A stretch of 29,310 nucleotides of DNA, taken from positions 1-29,310 of the forward strand of contig JAUCBJ010001414.1 in assembly GCA_032718475.1 (NCBI GenBank), written 5' to 3'. The position numbers and the translations under genes were made by a program. This document shows positions 19,198 through 27,827 of this stretch, in pieces. Source of the stretch: Nemertoderma westbladi (lineage: Eukaryota > Xenacoelomorpha > Nemertodermatida > Nemertodermatidae). The notes beneath the pieces are model-generated. The model was not told the DNA's origin. It searched no databases and saw nothing but the letters and a program-made list of their open reading frames with translations. Position 1 is the stretch's first letter; every line of letters begins with the position of its first letter.

Positions 19198-19773
19198 TGT
19201 GAGCGTATTCAATTCCGCCTCACTAACCCCATAAAGTTGGCGTTAAGCAATATTGGGAGTATGAGGTTGATTGCCAATCAACCTCGTATCACCCCAATAA
19301 GCGGGAAGGAGAAACCCCAGAGGACATACACACAAGGGGGGTCAGGGGTCACACCTCTGAGAGAGAGGGAAAAACAGCACCAAAGGGAAACACTCCCAGG
19401 GAAGTGAGAGGGCGACAATTAGGTTATTAGCCAATGGGGGGCAGGCATCGGCTGAGTAACGTAATATGGCCAACCCGTGCAATATATATTACCAGTTGTG
19501 TCATTTCATTCACTCAGTTATCTCAGCGCAGTTAGGGCAGACTGGTGACTTTGTTACCGTCGTCGCCACCATCATCCATCAGTACTGCTGTATACTTAGG
19601 CCTATTACCATCATCAATTGTGTTATCTCAGCTTATCTCATTGTCCCATATATCATATACATACTGACATATACTATCAATAACATCGGAAGAACTACAA
19701 TAACTCTTTTTACACACGGCGGGGACGCGTAAACAAACAACCAGATAAATCGGGATCCATCGATCCCGTCACA
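19198..19773 (+). repeat. 5' LTR
   Basis: 576 bp with TG...CA ends. Near the start is a perfect palindrome GAGGTTGATTG-C-CAATCAACCTC (from about 19,262) that holds an inverted CCAAT. A TATA-like AATATATATT is at 19,481-19,490. The inverted repeat CGGGATC...GATCCCG lies just before the 3' end. A small frame inside (ATG at 19,466, 88 codons) is kept in both LTRs but looks hydrophobic and low-complexity, so I do not call it a gene. Confidence 0.9.
19481..19520 (+). promoter_or_regulatory. Candidate LTR core promoter
   Basis: AATATATATT (19,481-19,490) is followed 25-35 nt downstream by pyrimidine-rich TCATTTCATTCACTCAGTT with Inr-like TCATT/TCAGT. It is conserved in the 3' LTR (25,804-25,843). 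The start site is inferred. Confidence 0.45.
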
Positions 19774-19856
19774 GTAACAAAGACCCAAGCTGCCCTAACA
19801 GTAACAAACTCCCTAGTTGCATGAGACTGTGACTGCTAGCCACCGACAGAGTAAAG

Positions 19857-20452
19857 ATGAGTCAAGGGAGAGAGACGACACCGCCGTGGACCCCGGACGA
19901 CAACCTAACGATCCGAGAGGCCACGGGGAGACGGTATCGACCCACGACGCCGGATCCGTCGACTACAGACGATCCGGCAATCCAAGCGGAGGGGGGCTGT
20001 CTACAACGAGAAGTGAGAGACGAGTCAACGCACGACGGCGGTCGACGTACCGATGTCGCCGGCCAGCCACAGGCTGAGGGCGACGGATGGCCCACCGGAA
20101 CGGCGATGGTGGGGCCGCCGGTACGACGCCGGACACGGAAGGATAGAGGAGATGTCGGCGACGAGGATGTCGGTGTCGGCGACCGGCTCCGACGAGCCTA
20201 CCTCGCGACCCGGAAGCAACTGAGCGAAGCCAGAGGAGGGGCCAAGATAGACGAGGTAAAGTTAGAAAAGCAGCTAGGTGAGTCGAACAGACATTTTGAT
20301 TACCTAATGCGTTTTGGGCAGGGGAGGGGGGGGGGGGTAGTAGTAGTACGTTAGGAAATGTTGGTATTAATAGTACCGTAGTAGATAACCCTAATCCCTT
20401 TATTACAGGAAATATTTTACCTGGTAGTAGTAATTTAAATACAAATAATCTA
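19857..20452 (+). pseudogene. LTR element gag, N-terminal part
   Basis: It starts at ATG 19,857 (AAG before it, a fair initiation context), 84 nt after the 5' LTR. It encodes a charged, Pro/Thr/Arg-rich region and then a helical segment (DRLRRAYLATRKQLSEARG, KLEKQLGESNRHFDYLMRF). At the G12 run 20,326-20,337 the frame changes and continues as a Ser/Asn-rich linker (STLGNVGINSTVVDN) up to the LINE-C insertion at 20,453. Function (capsid/matrix-like Gag) is inferred from position. The overlapping frame at 19,817-20,077 is a shadow. Confidence 0.65.
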
Positions 20453-20963
20453 GAAAGCAAAGGCTTGGGTAGCTCTATCAAAAATGGATACCATCTGGAA
20501 ATCAGATCTCTCCAGGCACCTGAAGACTAAGTTCTTTCGAGCCACAGTGGAAAGTGTATTTTTATACGGGGGTGAGACCTGGACACTGACAAAATCACTT
20601 GAACAACGAATTGATGGTTGCTACACAAGACTACTAAGGGCAGCCCTAAACATCAGCTGTAGACAACACATGACAAACGTCGAGCTTTATGGTACAATAC
20701 CACCTGTATCAACCACCCTCCGTGAATGCAGATTAAGATTCAGTGGGCACTGCTGGCGAAGTAAAGACGAGGTCATACCAGATCTACTTCTCTGGCAACC
20801 AACTCATGGAAAGCGTAGTCGTGGACGACCTGCCATAACATATATAGATCAACTTGAAAGGGATACTGAACTTGGGAGAAACGAAATTGCGACAACTATG
20901 GAGAATCGGGAAGCCTGGAAGGATCTCATTTACACTGTCCGAGTTCGCTCGACCTAGTAGTAG
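20453..20963 (+). mobile_element. LINE-C: RTE-like LINE 3' end, 511 bp, nested in gag
   Basis: It is flanked by an exact 13-bp duplication TACAAATAATCTA (20,440-20,452 and 20,964-20,976). It encodes the C-terminal RT tail domain from KAKAWVALSKM through IWKSDL, LYGGETWTLTKSLEQ, CYTRLLRAAL, RLRFSGHCW, LLLWQPTHG and RGRPAITY to VRVRST, then a TAG stop within TAGTAGTAG. It is homologous to LINE-B but clearly a different family (perhaps 40-45% identity in protein). Removing it and one duplication (524 nt) restores the gag frame. It is open, so a young insertion. Confidence 0.95.
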
Positions 20964-22489
20964 TACAAATAATCTAAATAATAATTTCAATTCAAACGCG
21001 CAAAATAATTCGAAAAATAATTTAAATTTAGAAAATAATAATAATTCTAATTTAAATAATTTAAATAATAATCCCGTTTCAAATTCTAATAATTCTAATA
21101 ATTTAATTGATTTAGGGGATTTAATTGATTTAACAGATAATATTGGGGATGGTGCTATTAATATGAACGTGGTGGACGTGCATAGCCTGGCGAATGGGGG
21201 CCTGGTAGGCCACGTAGTTAGTAGGCAGGGAGTAGCAGGGTTGAGCCAACCCGAAGGGGGCCTGGCAGGCCATGTAGTTAGTAGGCAGGAGATGGCGGGG
21301 TTGAGTCAATCCGAGGGGGGCCTGGTAGGCCACGTAGTTAGTAGGCAGGGAGTAGCGGGGTTGAGCCAACCCGAGAGGGGCCTGGTAGGCCACGCAGTAG
21401 TAGAGAGAGAGGCGGGGGTGAATAGACCCAGCCGCAGTAGAGACAGTGCGTCGACTAGAGAGGGGTGTAGAAGTGTAGTAAGAGATAGTGAAGTTAGAAG
21501 TGGCGGGTGGGAGGGGGGGGGGGCTACGGGCGCCCCACCATGAGAGATTAGTAGCAAGAAGGGGGGGGCAGAGAATGTCCCACAGGCGTCGGCGGATAAT
21601 GCGGGGCAAGTTAGGTGAACCGCTGCACCCAATGACGGAGAATAGTAGGGGGATGGCGAGTATCCCCAGGAGGGTCCAGCCGGACAGAGTAGAGTCAGAT
21701 GTTAGCGCCGAGAGTGGGCGAGCGACAAGACGTCGAGCCCAGTCAGAAGAGAGAAAAAGATTAGTAGAGTTTAACCGAGAGGTCAAAGATAGAAGAAGAT
21801 TAGTAGAGTTTAACCGGGAGGTCGAAGAGAGAAGAAGTGAAGATAATAGAAGAGTCGTTGCTAGGAGCAACTGGAGAGCGAGGACGGATAGCGAGCCGTC
21901 GATAGTAGAGATGGAGTTAGGGAGTCAGTGGGGTCGAACTTCGGGAGATTGCCGTTGCCCCGGAGAAACGCACCGCACGCCAGGAGAGCGGTACAGGATG
22001 TACCGATACGAAGACGAGAGCAGGATAGTGGATCGAAGAGAAACTTCCCGATGGGATGTAGCCGCCGATCGAGAGTACGGTAGTCGCGGGGAGATTCGAG
22101 ATTCGAGAGAATTAAACTTTGGTTCGGAAGGGCACCTGACTGCGGGACATACTGTAGGCCTTACTGCACATACTATTATAGGCCATGCTGGGGGAGATAG
22201 AGTAGGCGATAGGGTAGCGCGGACGATGGGATTAAACCCGGAAGTTGCGGAGTACATACCGGTAGGTAGGCGAGAAGTAGATAGGCCTATATCGGTACCA
22301 GCACAGCAGCATGACTATAATACATGGGGACATAACATATATCCAGGGGAGGAGAGAGTTATTGCAGGTAGATGTATGGGCCCCAATATATTAACATCAA
22401 CCCCAGTACCAAACATACCGGTGGGGGGGGGGGGGGGCAGGGTGACATTCCCCCATTACAATATCAACAATATACTCGAACAGCAATAA
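20964..22489 (+). pseudogene. LTR element gag, central part
   Basis: The continuation of gag after LINE-C. It begins with an Asn-rich low-complexity stretch (20,977-21,100), then NLIDLGDLIDLTDN, a 20-residue repeat, and an Arg/Glu-rich region with two copies of the 13-residue RLVEFNREV(K/E)(D/E)RR (about 21,760-21,840). The frame changes at the G11 run 21,513-21,523 and again at the G15 run 22,423-22,437. Apart from those runs it is open. I know no close family for the central region. Its composition (Arg, Gly, Asn) suggests a disordered, RNA-binding Gag linker. Confidence 0.6.
21181..21400 (+). repeat. 60-bp in-frame minisatellite in gag
   Basis: About 3.5 units of exactly 60 bp, each encoding a 20-residue unit with GGLVGHVVSRQ and AGLSQPE. 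Units differ by a few substitutions and keep the frame. Confidence 0.95.
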
Positions 22490-23423
22490 GAACATCGAAC
22501 CCCCTGGACGAGAACAGGTCGTGCGACACGGAAATATGGAGGGGGCCGTTACCCCCAATGATATATCCAACGCGACAAATCCCAGTCTATAGTGAGGATA
22601 GTTTGGAGAAGGCACCAAAGACCGAATACAATGGGCCTAGACCCGAACATAAGCCGACAGACCCATTCTCAAGAGTAAAACAGTCACTACCACACGCGGC
22701 CACACAGGGGACTGCTAGTCCACAGTTAGCTGGTAGTAGGGCCACACCGTGGCAGGGACAGAAAGAAATAACACCACAAATAAACACAATCCCAGTATAC
22801 CCAGTAGGTCGAATACAAATAACCAAAACACTAAATCGGTAGATATAAACCTATGCGCGATACGTGAGGGACTATACAGGAAATGCTATAATACAGGATT
22901 CAAATGTCAATTACATCGGGACAGAACCCATAAGACCATGAGTTGTAAGCACTGGCAAGCGTTGCCCAAACAAGATCGTATAGCCTACACAGAGGCAAAC
23001 GGACTATGTCATCGATGTGTGGTAGAAGGACACAGATTCGGAGAGTGTAGAAAAACAGCAGCTAGAGAGTCCGAGACGGGGGGCCAAACAATGGCTACAG
23101 GCACGACAGTGGCAAGAAAGAAGAGAAAAGTACTATTCGGAGTAGTACCAGTGAAGATATCAGGAGAGGGCGGTCGATCAGTAACGACATATTACCATGG
23201 GTGCATGATGCCAGGCACCGAAGACGCAGAGGAAGTAGAGGAGAAACCGGAGAGGGTAGATAAGCCAGCCGAGGAAGTAACAGTTATAGAGTGGGTGGAG
23301 GAGAATGGATATCCCAGCAAGTATCGGTATGGAGATGGAGAGGAGCGGATGGCGAGATGTCCGGAGGACAAACTGGAGGAGTGTCCGGTGGAGTGTCAGG
23401 AGGACAACAGTCCGGAGGAGTGA
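22438..23423 (+). pseudogene. LTR element gag C-terminus (zinc knuckles) and truncated protease start
   Basis: After the G15 run the protein runs through a Pro-rich stretch (to about 22,800), then shifts frame once more. It then encodes CYNTGFKC...H...C (about 22,873-22,940) and GLCHRCVVEGHRFGEC (about 23,005-23,050), a pair of knuckles typical of BEL/Pao Gag nucleocapsids. About 25 residues later comes VLFGVVPVKISG, resembling the strand before the active site of BEL/Pao protease. The catalytic Asp motif never appears; an acidic Glu-rich tail follows to the stop at 23,421. The pol part thus appears lost from that point. Confidence 0.65.
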
Positions 23424-24021
23424 CCGGAGGAGTGTTCAGAGGAGTGTCCAGAAGAGACGCCAGTCCGGTTGAGAGGCATACCGACAAGGGGGAGGTCGAG
23501 TAAGGGGCAGAGAGGCCCGTGGGTGGACATAATAAAGGAGTCAGGAAAGTAGGAGGCGTGTTGCATACGCACGCGGGACTGACAGAGTGCGAGGGGGCAT
23601 TACATGGGCAGACGTCGTGTATACCGAAGGACAAACGGGGTCGTCGAGGCCTTTAATGCCAGCGCACATACTAAGGGGGAGGCCAGCAGAGGTAGTATCT
23701 AAGATTAAGGATGAAAATAGGGGCGGCATTATACCGCCGAACGACAAGTTGAGAGGTGGCATTTTGATGCCAAGTAGCGAGGAAGTTAAGAAGGTGGCAG
23801 AGAGACCCGATTTTAGGGTGGCGGAAGAGGGAGAACCAATTCCTGGTCAGTTGGAATTGGCGAAGAAAGTGTGGCGAAGAGTAAGAGGACGTATAGGAGA
23901 GCAGTGGGAGAGTGCCTACTGGAAGAAGGGGCACCTTAGAGTTTTAGTCGTCCAATGTTTTGGACTGAGGGGGGTGGGAATGAGGACGAGACGCCCTTCC
24001 CACGCAAAAATAATTATTTAA
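23360..24021 (+). other. Post-gag remnant: 12-bp repeat and an unassigned ORF
   Basis: Bases 23,365-23,450 are degenerate repeats of GGAGGAGTGTCC. Downstream, an ORF at 23,587-24,021 (144 codons) encodes an Arg/Lys/Gly-rich protein with RRVRGRIGEQWESAYWKKG. I do not recognise it. It could be the far end of pol after an internal deletion, or unrelated filler. Confidence 0.4.
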
Positions 24022-24149
24022 TTAAAATAAATAATAAAAATAATTAAATAATACAATAAGTAGAAAGTCAGAAAGTAAGTAGTAGTTAGTAAGTAGAAGT
24101 TAGGTTAGAAGTCGGCGGTGTATAGGGAGTGTGGTATATAAACATACCA

Positions 24150-24915
24150 CGGGAGTAGAGAGGTTGTGGGCACCGCAAGCGCCACGTAGGAAGTAATAAG
24201 TAGAGTGGTTGTGGGCCCCGCAAGCGCCATGTAGATAGAGGTAGTAGTAGAGTGGTTGTGGGCACCGGAAGCGCCACGTAGAAAGTAGTAGTAGTAGTAG
24301 AGAGGTTGTGGGCACTGGAAGCGCCATGTAGATGGAAGTAGTAGTAGAGAGGTTGTGGGCACTGGAAGCGCCACGTAGATGGAAGTAGTAGTAGAGAGGT
24401 TGTGGGCACCGGAAGCACCACGGTACAGGGGATGCGTTGAACTAAGTGGGGCATGGGAGTGATGACGTGTTTGATGTAAGAGCAGGGTATGTTAATTAGG
24501 GTGGATGCTGGGCACAAGAGGTGCCGGGCACAAGAAGTTAGTAGTAGAGTTAGTCGAGTTAGTAAGAGTTAGTAGTAGAGTTAGTTGAGTTAGTAGAGAG
24601 TTAGTAGAGAGTTAGTAGAGTTAGTAAGAGTTAGTAGTGGTTCACATAATTAATTCACTCAGAGCGTCACGTGCAGGCAAGGAGACGTAAAGGGGGTAAA
24701 TGTAGATAGAGTAGAATAGTAGAGATGGGCACATAGGGTGCCAGGTAGTAGAGTAGTAGAGACGGGCACATAGGGTGCTAAATAGTAGAGTGTTTGTGGG
24801 CACCACAAGCGCCACGTAGACGGAGGAAGTAGTAGTAGAGTGGTTGTGGGCACCGCAAGCGCCACGTAGATACAGGTAGTAGCAGAGGGGTTGTGGGCAC
24901 CCTAAGCGCCACGTA
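24150..24915 (+). repeat. Minisatellite, GGTTGTGGGCACC...GCGCCACGTAG units
   Basis: About nine units of 44-52 bp: six at 24,150-24,420 and three at 24,785-24,915. Each is GGTTGTGGGCACC(G/A)(G/C)AAGCGCCA(C/T)GTAG plus a variable AGTAGTAGTAGA linker. It lies where pol would be expected; the minus-strand frames across it are shadows of the repeat. Confidence 0.9.
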
Positions 24916-25320
24916 GTTAGAAGAGTTGGTAAGAGTTAGAGAGAGTTAGTAGAAGTAGAGAGTTAGTAGGAGTCAGTAGGCTTAGTAGAGTTAGGAGTTA
25001 GAGACTTAGAAGAGTTAGTAGGAGTTACTTAGACTTAGTAGAGCTAGTTAGAGTCGGAGAGTTAGTAGAGTAGTAAGATAGACAGTTAGAAGATAGTAAG
25101 TAGTTAGTAAGTTAGAGAGTTAGATAGTATGATAGCACAGGGGTAGCACTAGAGATTAGGGCGTTAGGGAGTGGCAGAGGTTAGAGAGGAGATAGTGAGA
25201 AGAGCTGTTGGCGAGAGAGAAGTTAGAGTGCGATTCAAGTGTGAGGAGAGAGTAAGAGTGGGGAGAGAGTAAGAGCGGAGTTAGAGTGAGAGATTAGAGT
25301 TATAGTGGAGAGCTTTTAAA
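24535..25320 (+). repeat. GTTAGTAGA-type short tandem repeats and purine-rich tract
   Basis: Degenerate repeats of AGTTAGTAGAG and relatives at 24,535-24,650 and 24,915-25,130, then GAGAGAGTAAGAG-like purine-rich sequence to 25,310. No coding sequence is seen. Confidence 0.8.
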
Positions 25321-25481
25321 ATTGTGTGAGAGTCCACAATTGGCTCAACACGAGACGTCAGATGGGTAGCGTTATCATACCCATAGGGAGCGGCCTGGAA
25401 AGCCGACTCCAAGAAAATAACTCCACCCCACACCCGATAGTAGATCGAGTTTCCAGCGGAATTGTAGCGCACTATAGGTGG

Positions 25482-25519
25482 ATGCTATCTTCTCACCGGG
25501 AAGATAGCATGGGGGGGAG
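25482..25519 (+). promoter_or_regulatory. Hairpin and polypurine tract next to the 3' LTR
   Basis: A perfect 11-bp stem ATGCTATCTTC / GAAGATAGCAT with a 7-nt loop (25,482-25,510) is followed at once by GGGGGGGAG (25,511-25,519), then the 3' LTR. The purine tract should prime plus-strand DNA synthesis. The hairpin's role is unknown. Confidence 0.75.
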
Positions 25520-26096
25520 TGTGAGCGTATTCAATTCCGCCTCACTAACCCCCGTAAAGTTGGCGTTAAGCAATATTGGGAGTACGAGGTTGATTGCCAA
25601 TCAACCTCGTGTCACCCCAATAAGCGGGAAGGAGAAACCCCAGAGGACATACACACAAAGGGGGTCAGGGGTCACACCTCTGAGAGAGAGGGAATAACAG
25701 CACCAAAGGGAAACACTCCCAGGGAAGTGAGAGGGCAACAATTAGGTTATAAGCCAATGGGGGGCAGGCATCAGCTGAGTAACGTAATATGGCCAACCCG
25801 TGCAATATATATTACCAGTTGTGTCATTTCATTCACTCAGTTATCTCAGCGCAGTTAGGGCAGAGCGGTGACTATGTTACCGTCGTCGCCACCATCATCC
25901 ATCAGTACTGCTGTATACTTAGGCCTATTACCATCATCAATTGTGTTATCTCAGCTTATTTCATTGTCCCATATATCATATACATACTGACATATACTAT
26001 CAATAACATCGGAAGAACTACAATAACTCTTTTTACACACGGCGGGGACGCGTAAACAAACAACCGGATAAATCGGGATCCATCGATCCCGTCACA
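25520..26096 (+). repeat. 3' LTR
   Basis: 577 bp, collinear with the 5' LTR, with about 13 substitutions and one indel by eye. The palindrome, TATA-like box and terminal CGGGATC/GATCCCG repeat are all kept. Confidence 0.95.
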
Positions 26097-26246
26097 CAGA
26101 ATGAGGAAGATATCCACACTCTCGAGGAATCACTTCACTCGACTGTCAATTCTCGTAACAAGAACCGTGAGGGTGAGAGAATCGCTTCACTAAGACGCAC
26201 TGCCTTTGATGCTCTCGCTTCAGACACGGAAACTGTAATCAACTAA
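26097..26246 (+). CDS. LINE-A ORF1 protein, C-terminal part
   Basis: It begins with the CAGAA duplication and continues the ORF1 frame: NEEDIHTLEESLHSTV, then a basic, Arg-rich stretch (RIASLRRTAFDALAS), to a TAA at 26,244-26,246. Together with 18,533-19,197 it completes ORF1. Confidence 0.85.
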   Translation, partial: QNEEDIHTLEESLHSTVNSRNKNREGERIASLRRTAFDALASDTETVIN

Positions 26247-26600
26247 CCACTGAGGTATTGTAAATCTCTCTTCTGTTTAGTTTTCTTTATAAACGGTTTA
26301 AACCTTCCATTGGTGAAGGGATAACTCTAAAAGTTATAATAATATTGCTGTATTCAGATAGGTTGAAGTTGATACTCTTTTCCTATTCCTATTAAGATTA
26401 TAGAAGTATAGACTAGGACCTCCTCCTATACGGTAGGCCTACTATTACAGTTTATATGCATTTTGTACATTTGTCAATTTGTACAGCAGTTAGGGCATGC
26501 ATTTAGCACTATGAGTAGTAGCCCACTAGCTTTCCTTTTCTTAATTCGGTAGCTGCCATACTTTTGTGTTTTACCCCTAACCCCCCTCCCCAATCGCCCC
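26247..26600 (+). other. LINE-A inter-ORF region
   Basis: 354 bp between ORF1 and the PHD-finger ORF, AT-rich, ending in CCCCTAACCCCCCTCCCC before the next ATG (26,601). No feature is recognised. Confidence 0.5.
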
Positions 26601-26960
26601 ATGCTTGAATCTTGCTACATTTGTTACGCACCCTTTACACCTTTTGACACTTTCATCTCATGTTTGTACTGTAAGAATAAATTTCATTTTCCATGCGGCA
26701 CCCATCTATCGGCACCTGGCTCCAGAGGTTGCACTTCTGCCAGTGACGTTTTTTGCAACTTTTGCACTATTGAAATATTCCCTTTTCAAACCATAAATGA
26801 CGACCATATAGATATTTTTGACCTTCACGAGCAAGAAACTGATCCACATAGTGACAATATCAATGATGTATTAAGCCAAACTTTTAACCAAATTGATCCG
26901 GATAATAACTTAATCGATCTAAACATAAATTCCGGTAGCATCTCGGAATCTCGGAATTAG
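26601..26960 (+). CDS. LINE-A PHD-like zinc finger ORF (start of ORF2)
   Basis: 119 codons from ATG. Residues 5-55 carry CYIC, CLYC, HFPC, then C and CNFC: spacing C-x2-C, C-x2-C, H-x2-C, C-x2-C, which fits a PHD/C4HC3-type finger. An acidic, Asn-rich tail follows (HIDIFDLHEQETD, LIDLNINSGS). The endonuclease begins in a different frame about 45 nt after the stop, so this is probably the N-terminal domain of ORF2 separated by a frameshift. PHD fingers in LINE proteins may bind chromatin or nucleic acid; that role is inferred. Confidence 0.7.
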   Translation: MLESCYICYAPFTPFDTFISCLYCKNKFHFPCGTHLSAPGSRGCTSASDVFCNFCTIEIFPFQTINDDHIDIFDLHEQETDPHSDNINDVLSQTFNQIDPDNNLIDLNINSGSISESRN

Positions 26961-27827
26961 AATTTAATAAAAAAAATTCAAACTCTAAATCATCCGCTTC
27001 ACTCTCAATTCTTAACTTAAATTGCTGTAGTTTATCTAAAAAATTTTCATCGCTAACAGATTTTCTTTTCATTATTAATTTTAAATTTGACATTGTTACT
27101 TTAACCGAAACATTTATTGCAGATAACGATTTTATTGGTTTTTATAAAAGTGCCGGTTATCATGATCCTTTTTTCGATAATAGAAAAGCTGGAACACTAC
27201 ATCGGGGAGGTACGGTAATTTTTGTAAACAATAAATTAACCGTGTCACCTAGGGATGAGTTCCACATGGATGGTCTTGAAAACTCTTGGGTTCAAATAGA
27301 CAGGCCTAGGCAGAAACCTGTTGTTATTGGAACGATTTACCAGCCAGATTCTCTAAATAAAGATAAATTTTTTGAAATACTGGATAATCAACTGACTAGA
27401 TTGAACGCGCTCAAACTCGATGTGATAATTGCAGGTGACATGAATATAAATTTACTCCAATCTTCCAGCATAGCCGAGGAATAATGTAGATCTCTTAAAC
27501 TCTAATGGTTTTGTCCAACTAATTAAACAAGCTACTCGTATTATTCCTACTTACCAGTCTTTAATAGACCATACTATCACAAATATAGCGACTTCCTTTA
27601 CAAATTCCGGTGTGTTTTCCTCTAAAATAGGCACTTCTGATCATCAACCTACTTACGTAATATTTGAAAAATATTCTTGTCACTTTAATCAAGCTAAAAA
27701 TAATACAGTATATGACTTTTCAAATTTTAATGTAGATTCATTTAAACGTGATATCGAGTCGGACAGTAATTATTGGTCTTATAAGTCTTCACCGATTCGA
27801 GATAAAAATAGATTTGATACATTCTGT
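26961..27827 (+). pseudogene. LINE-A endonuclease (EEP, APE-like), frameshifted
   Basis: The endonuclease of ORF2, which nicks target DNA to prime reverse transcription. Frame 27,008-27,481 encodes LNLNCCSLSKKF, FDIVTLTETF (catalytic Glu block), GGTVIFVNN, PVVIGTIYQPD and DVIIAGDMNINLL (Asp/Asn motif). After a stop at 27,482 and a shift, 27,486-27,827 encodes LIDHTITNI and GTSDHQPTYV (catalytic Asp-His). Then comes the start of the linker (NRFDTF), where LINE similarity ends. The usual linker to RT resumes on the minus strand at 18,330. Two frameshifts are the only lesions seen. Confidence 0.85.

Larger units (their letters stand above)
19198..26096 (+). mobile_element. Gag-only LTR retrotransposon, BEL/Pao-like, 6.9 kb
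   Basis: LTRs at 19,198-19,773 and 25,520-26,096 (TGTGAG...GTCACA) lie between 5-bp duplications CAGAA (19,193-19,197; 26,097-26,101). The LTRs differ by about 13 substitutions and one indel by eye, near 2.3%. A polypurine tract abuts the 3' LTR. The inside holds a long gag with a CCHC-type C-terminus and a few residues like the start of a BEL protease, but no reverse transcriptase, RNase H or integrase; minisatellites occupy 24,150-25,300. I see no standard TGG primer-binding site at 19,774. It must have moved using another element's pol. Confidence 0.9.
8080..27827. mobile_element. LINE-A: one 5'-inverted (twin-primed) LINE with three nested insertions
   Basis: The RT half is on the minus strand (18,330 down to about 8,080) and the 5'UTR, ORF1, PHD finger and endonuclease are on the plus strand (about 18,400 to 27,827). 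The two halves do not overlap in content and meet with the RNA 5' end next to the RT start. That is the geometry twin priming produces: inverted 5' segment, then sense 3' segment. Insertions at 8,985-11,487, 11,948-17,538 and 19,198-26,096 are later. The outer limits are uncertain. A 12-bp match TTGTATTGAATT at 8,068-8,079 and 27,827-27,838 could be its target-site duplication, or the right limit may be the Gypsy LTR at 27,828. Confidence 0.8.

Noticed and set aside
19466-19732. An 88-codon frame conserved in both LTRs (also 25,789-26,055)
   Set aside because: It lies inside the LTR, is conserved because LTRs are copies, and encodes a low-complexity hydrophobic string. There is no independent evidence for a protein.
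21130-22257. Long minus-strand frames opposite gag
   Set aside because: They are shadows of the GC-rich gag frame and its 60-bp repeat, with no family resemblance.
24086-24865. Several overlapping minus-strand frames rich in ALPVPTT/STTTT
   Set aside because: They are translations of the GGTTGTGGGCACC minisatellite on the opposite strand. They are open because of the repeat's composition, not selection.
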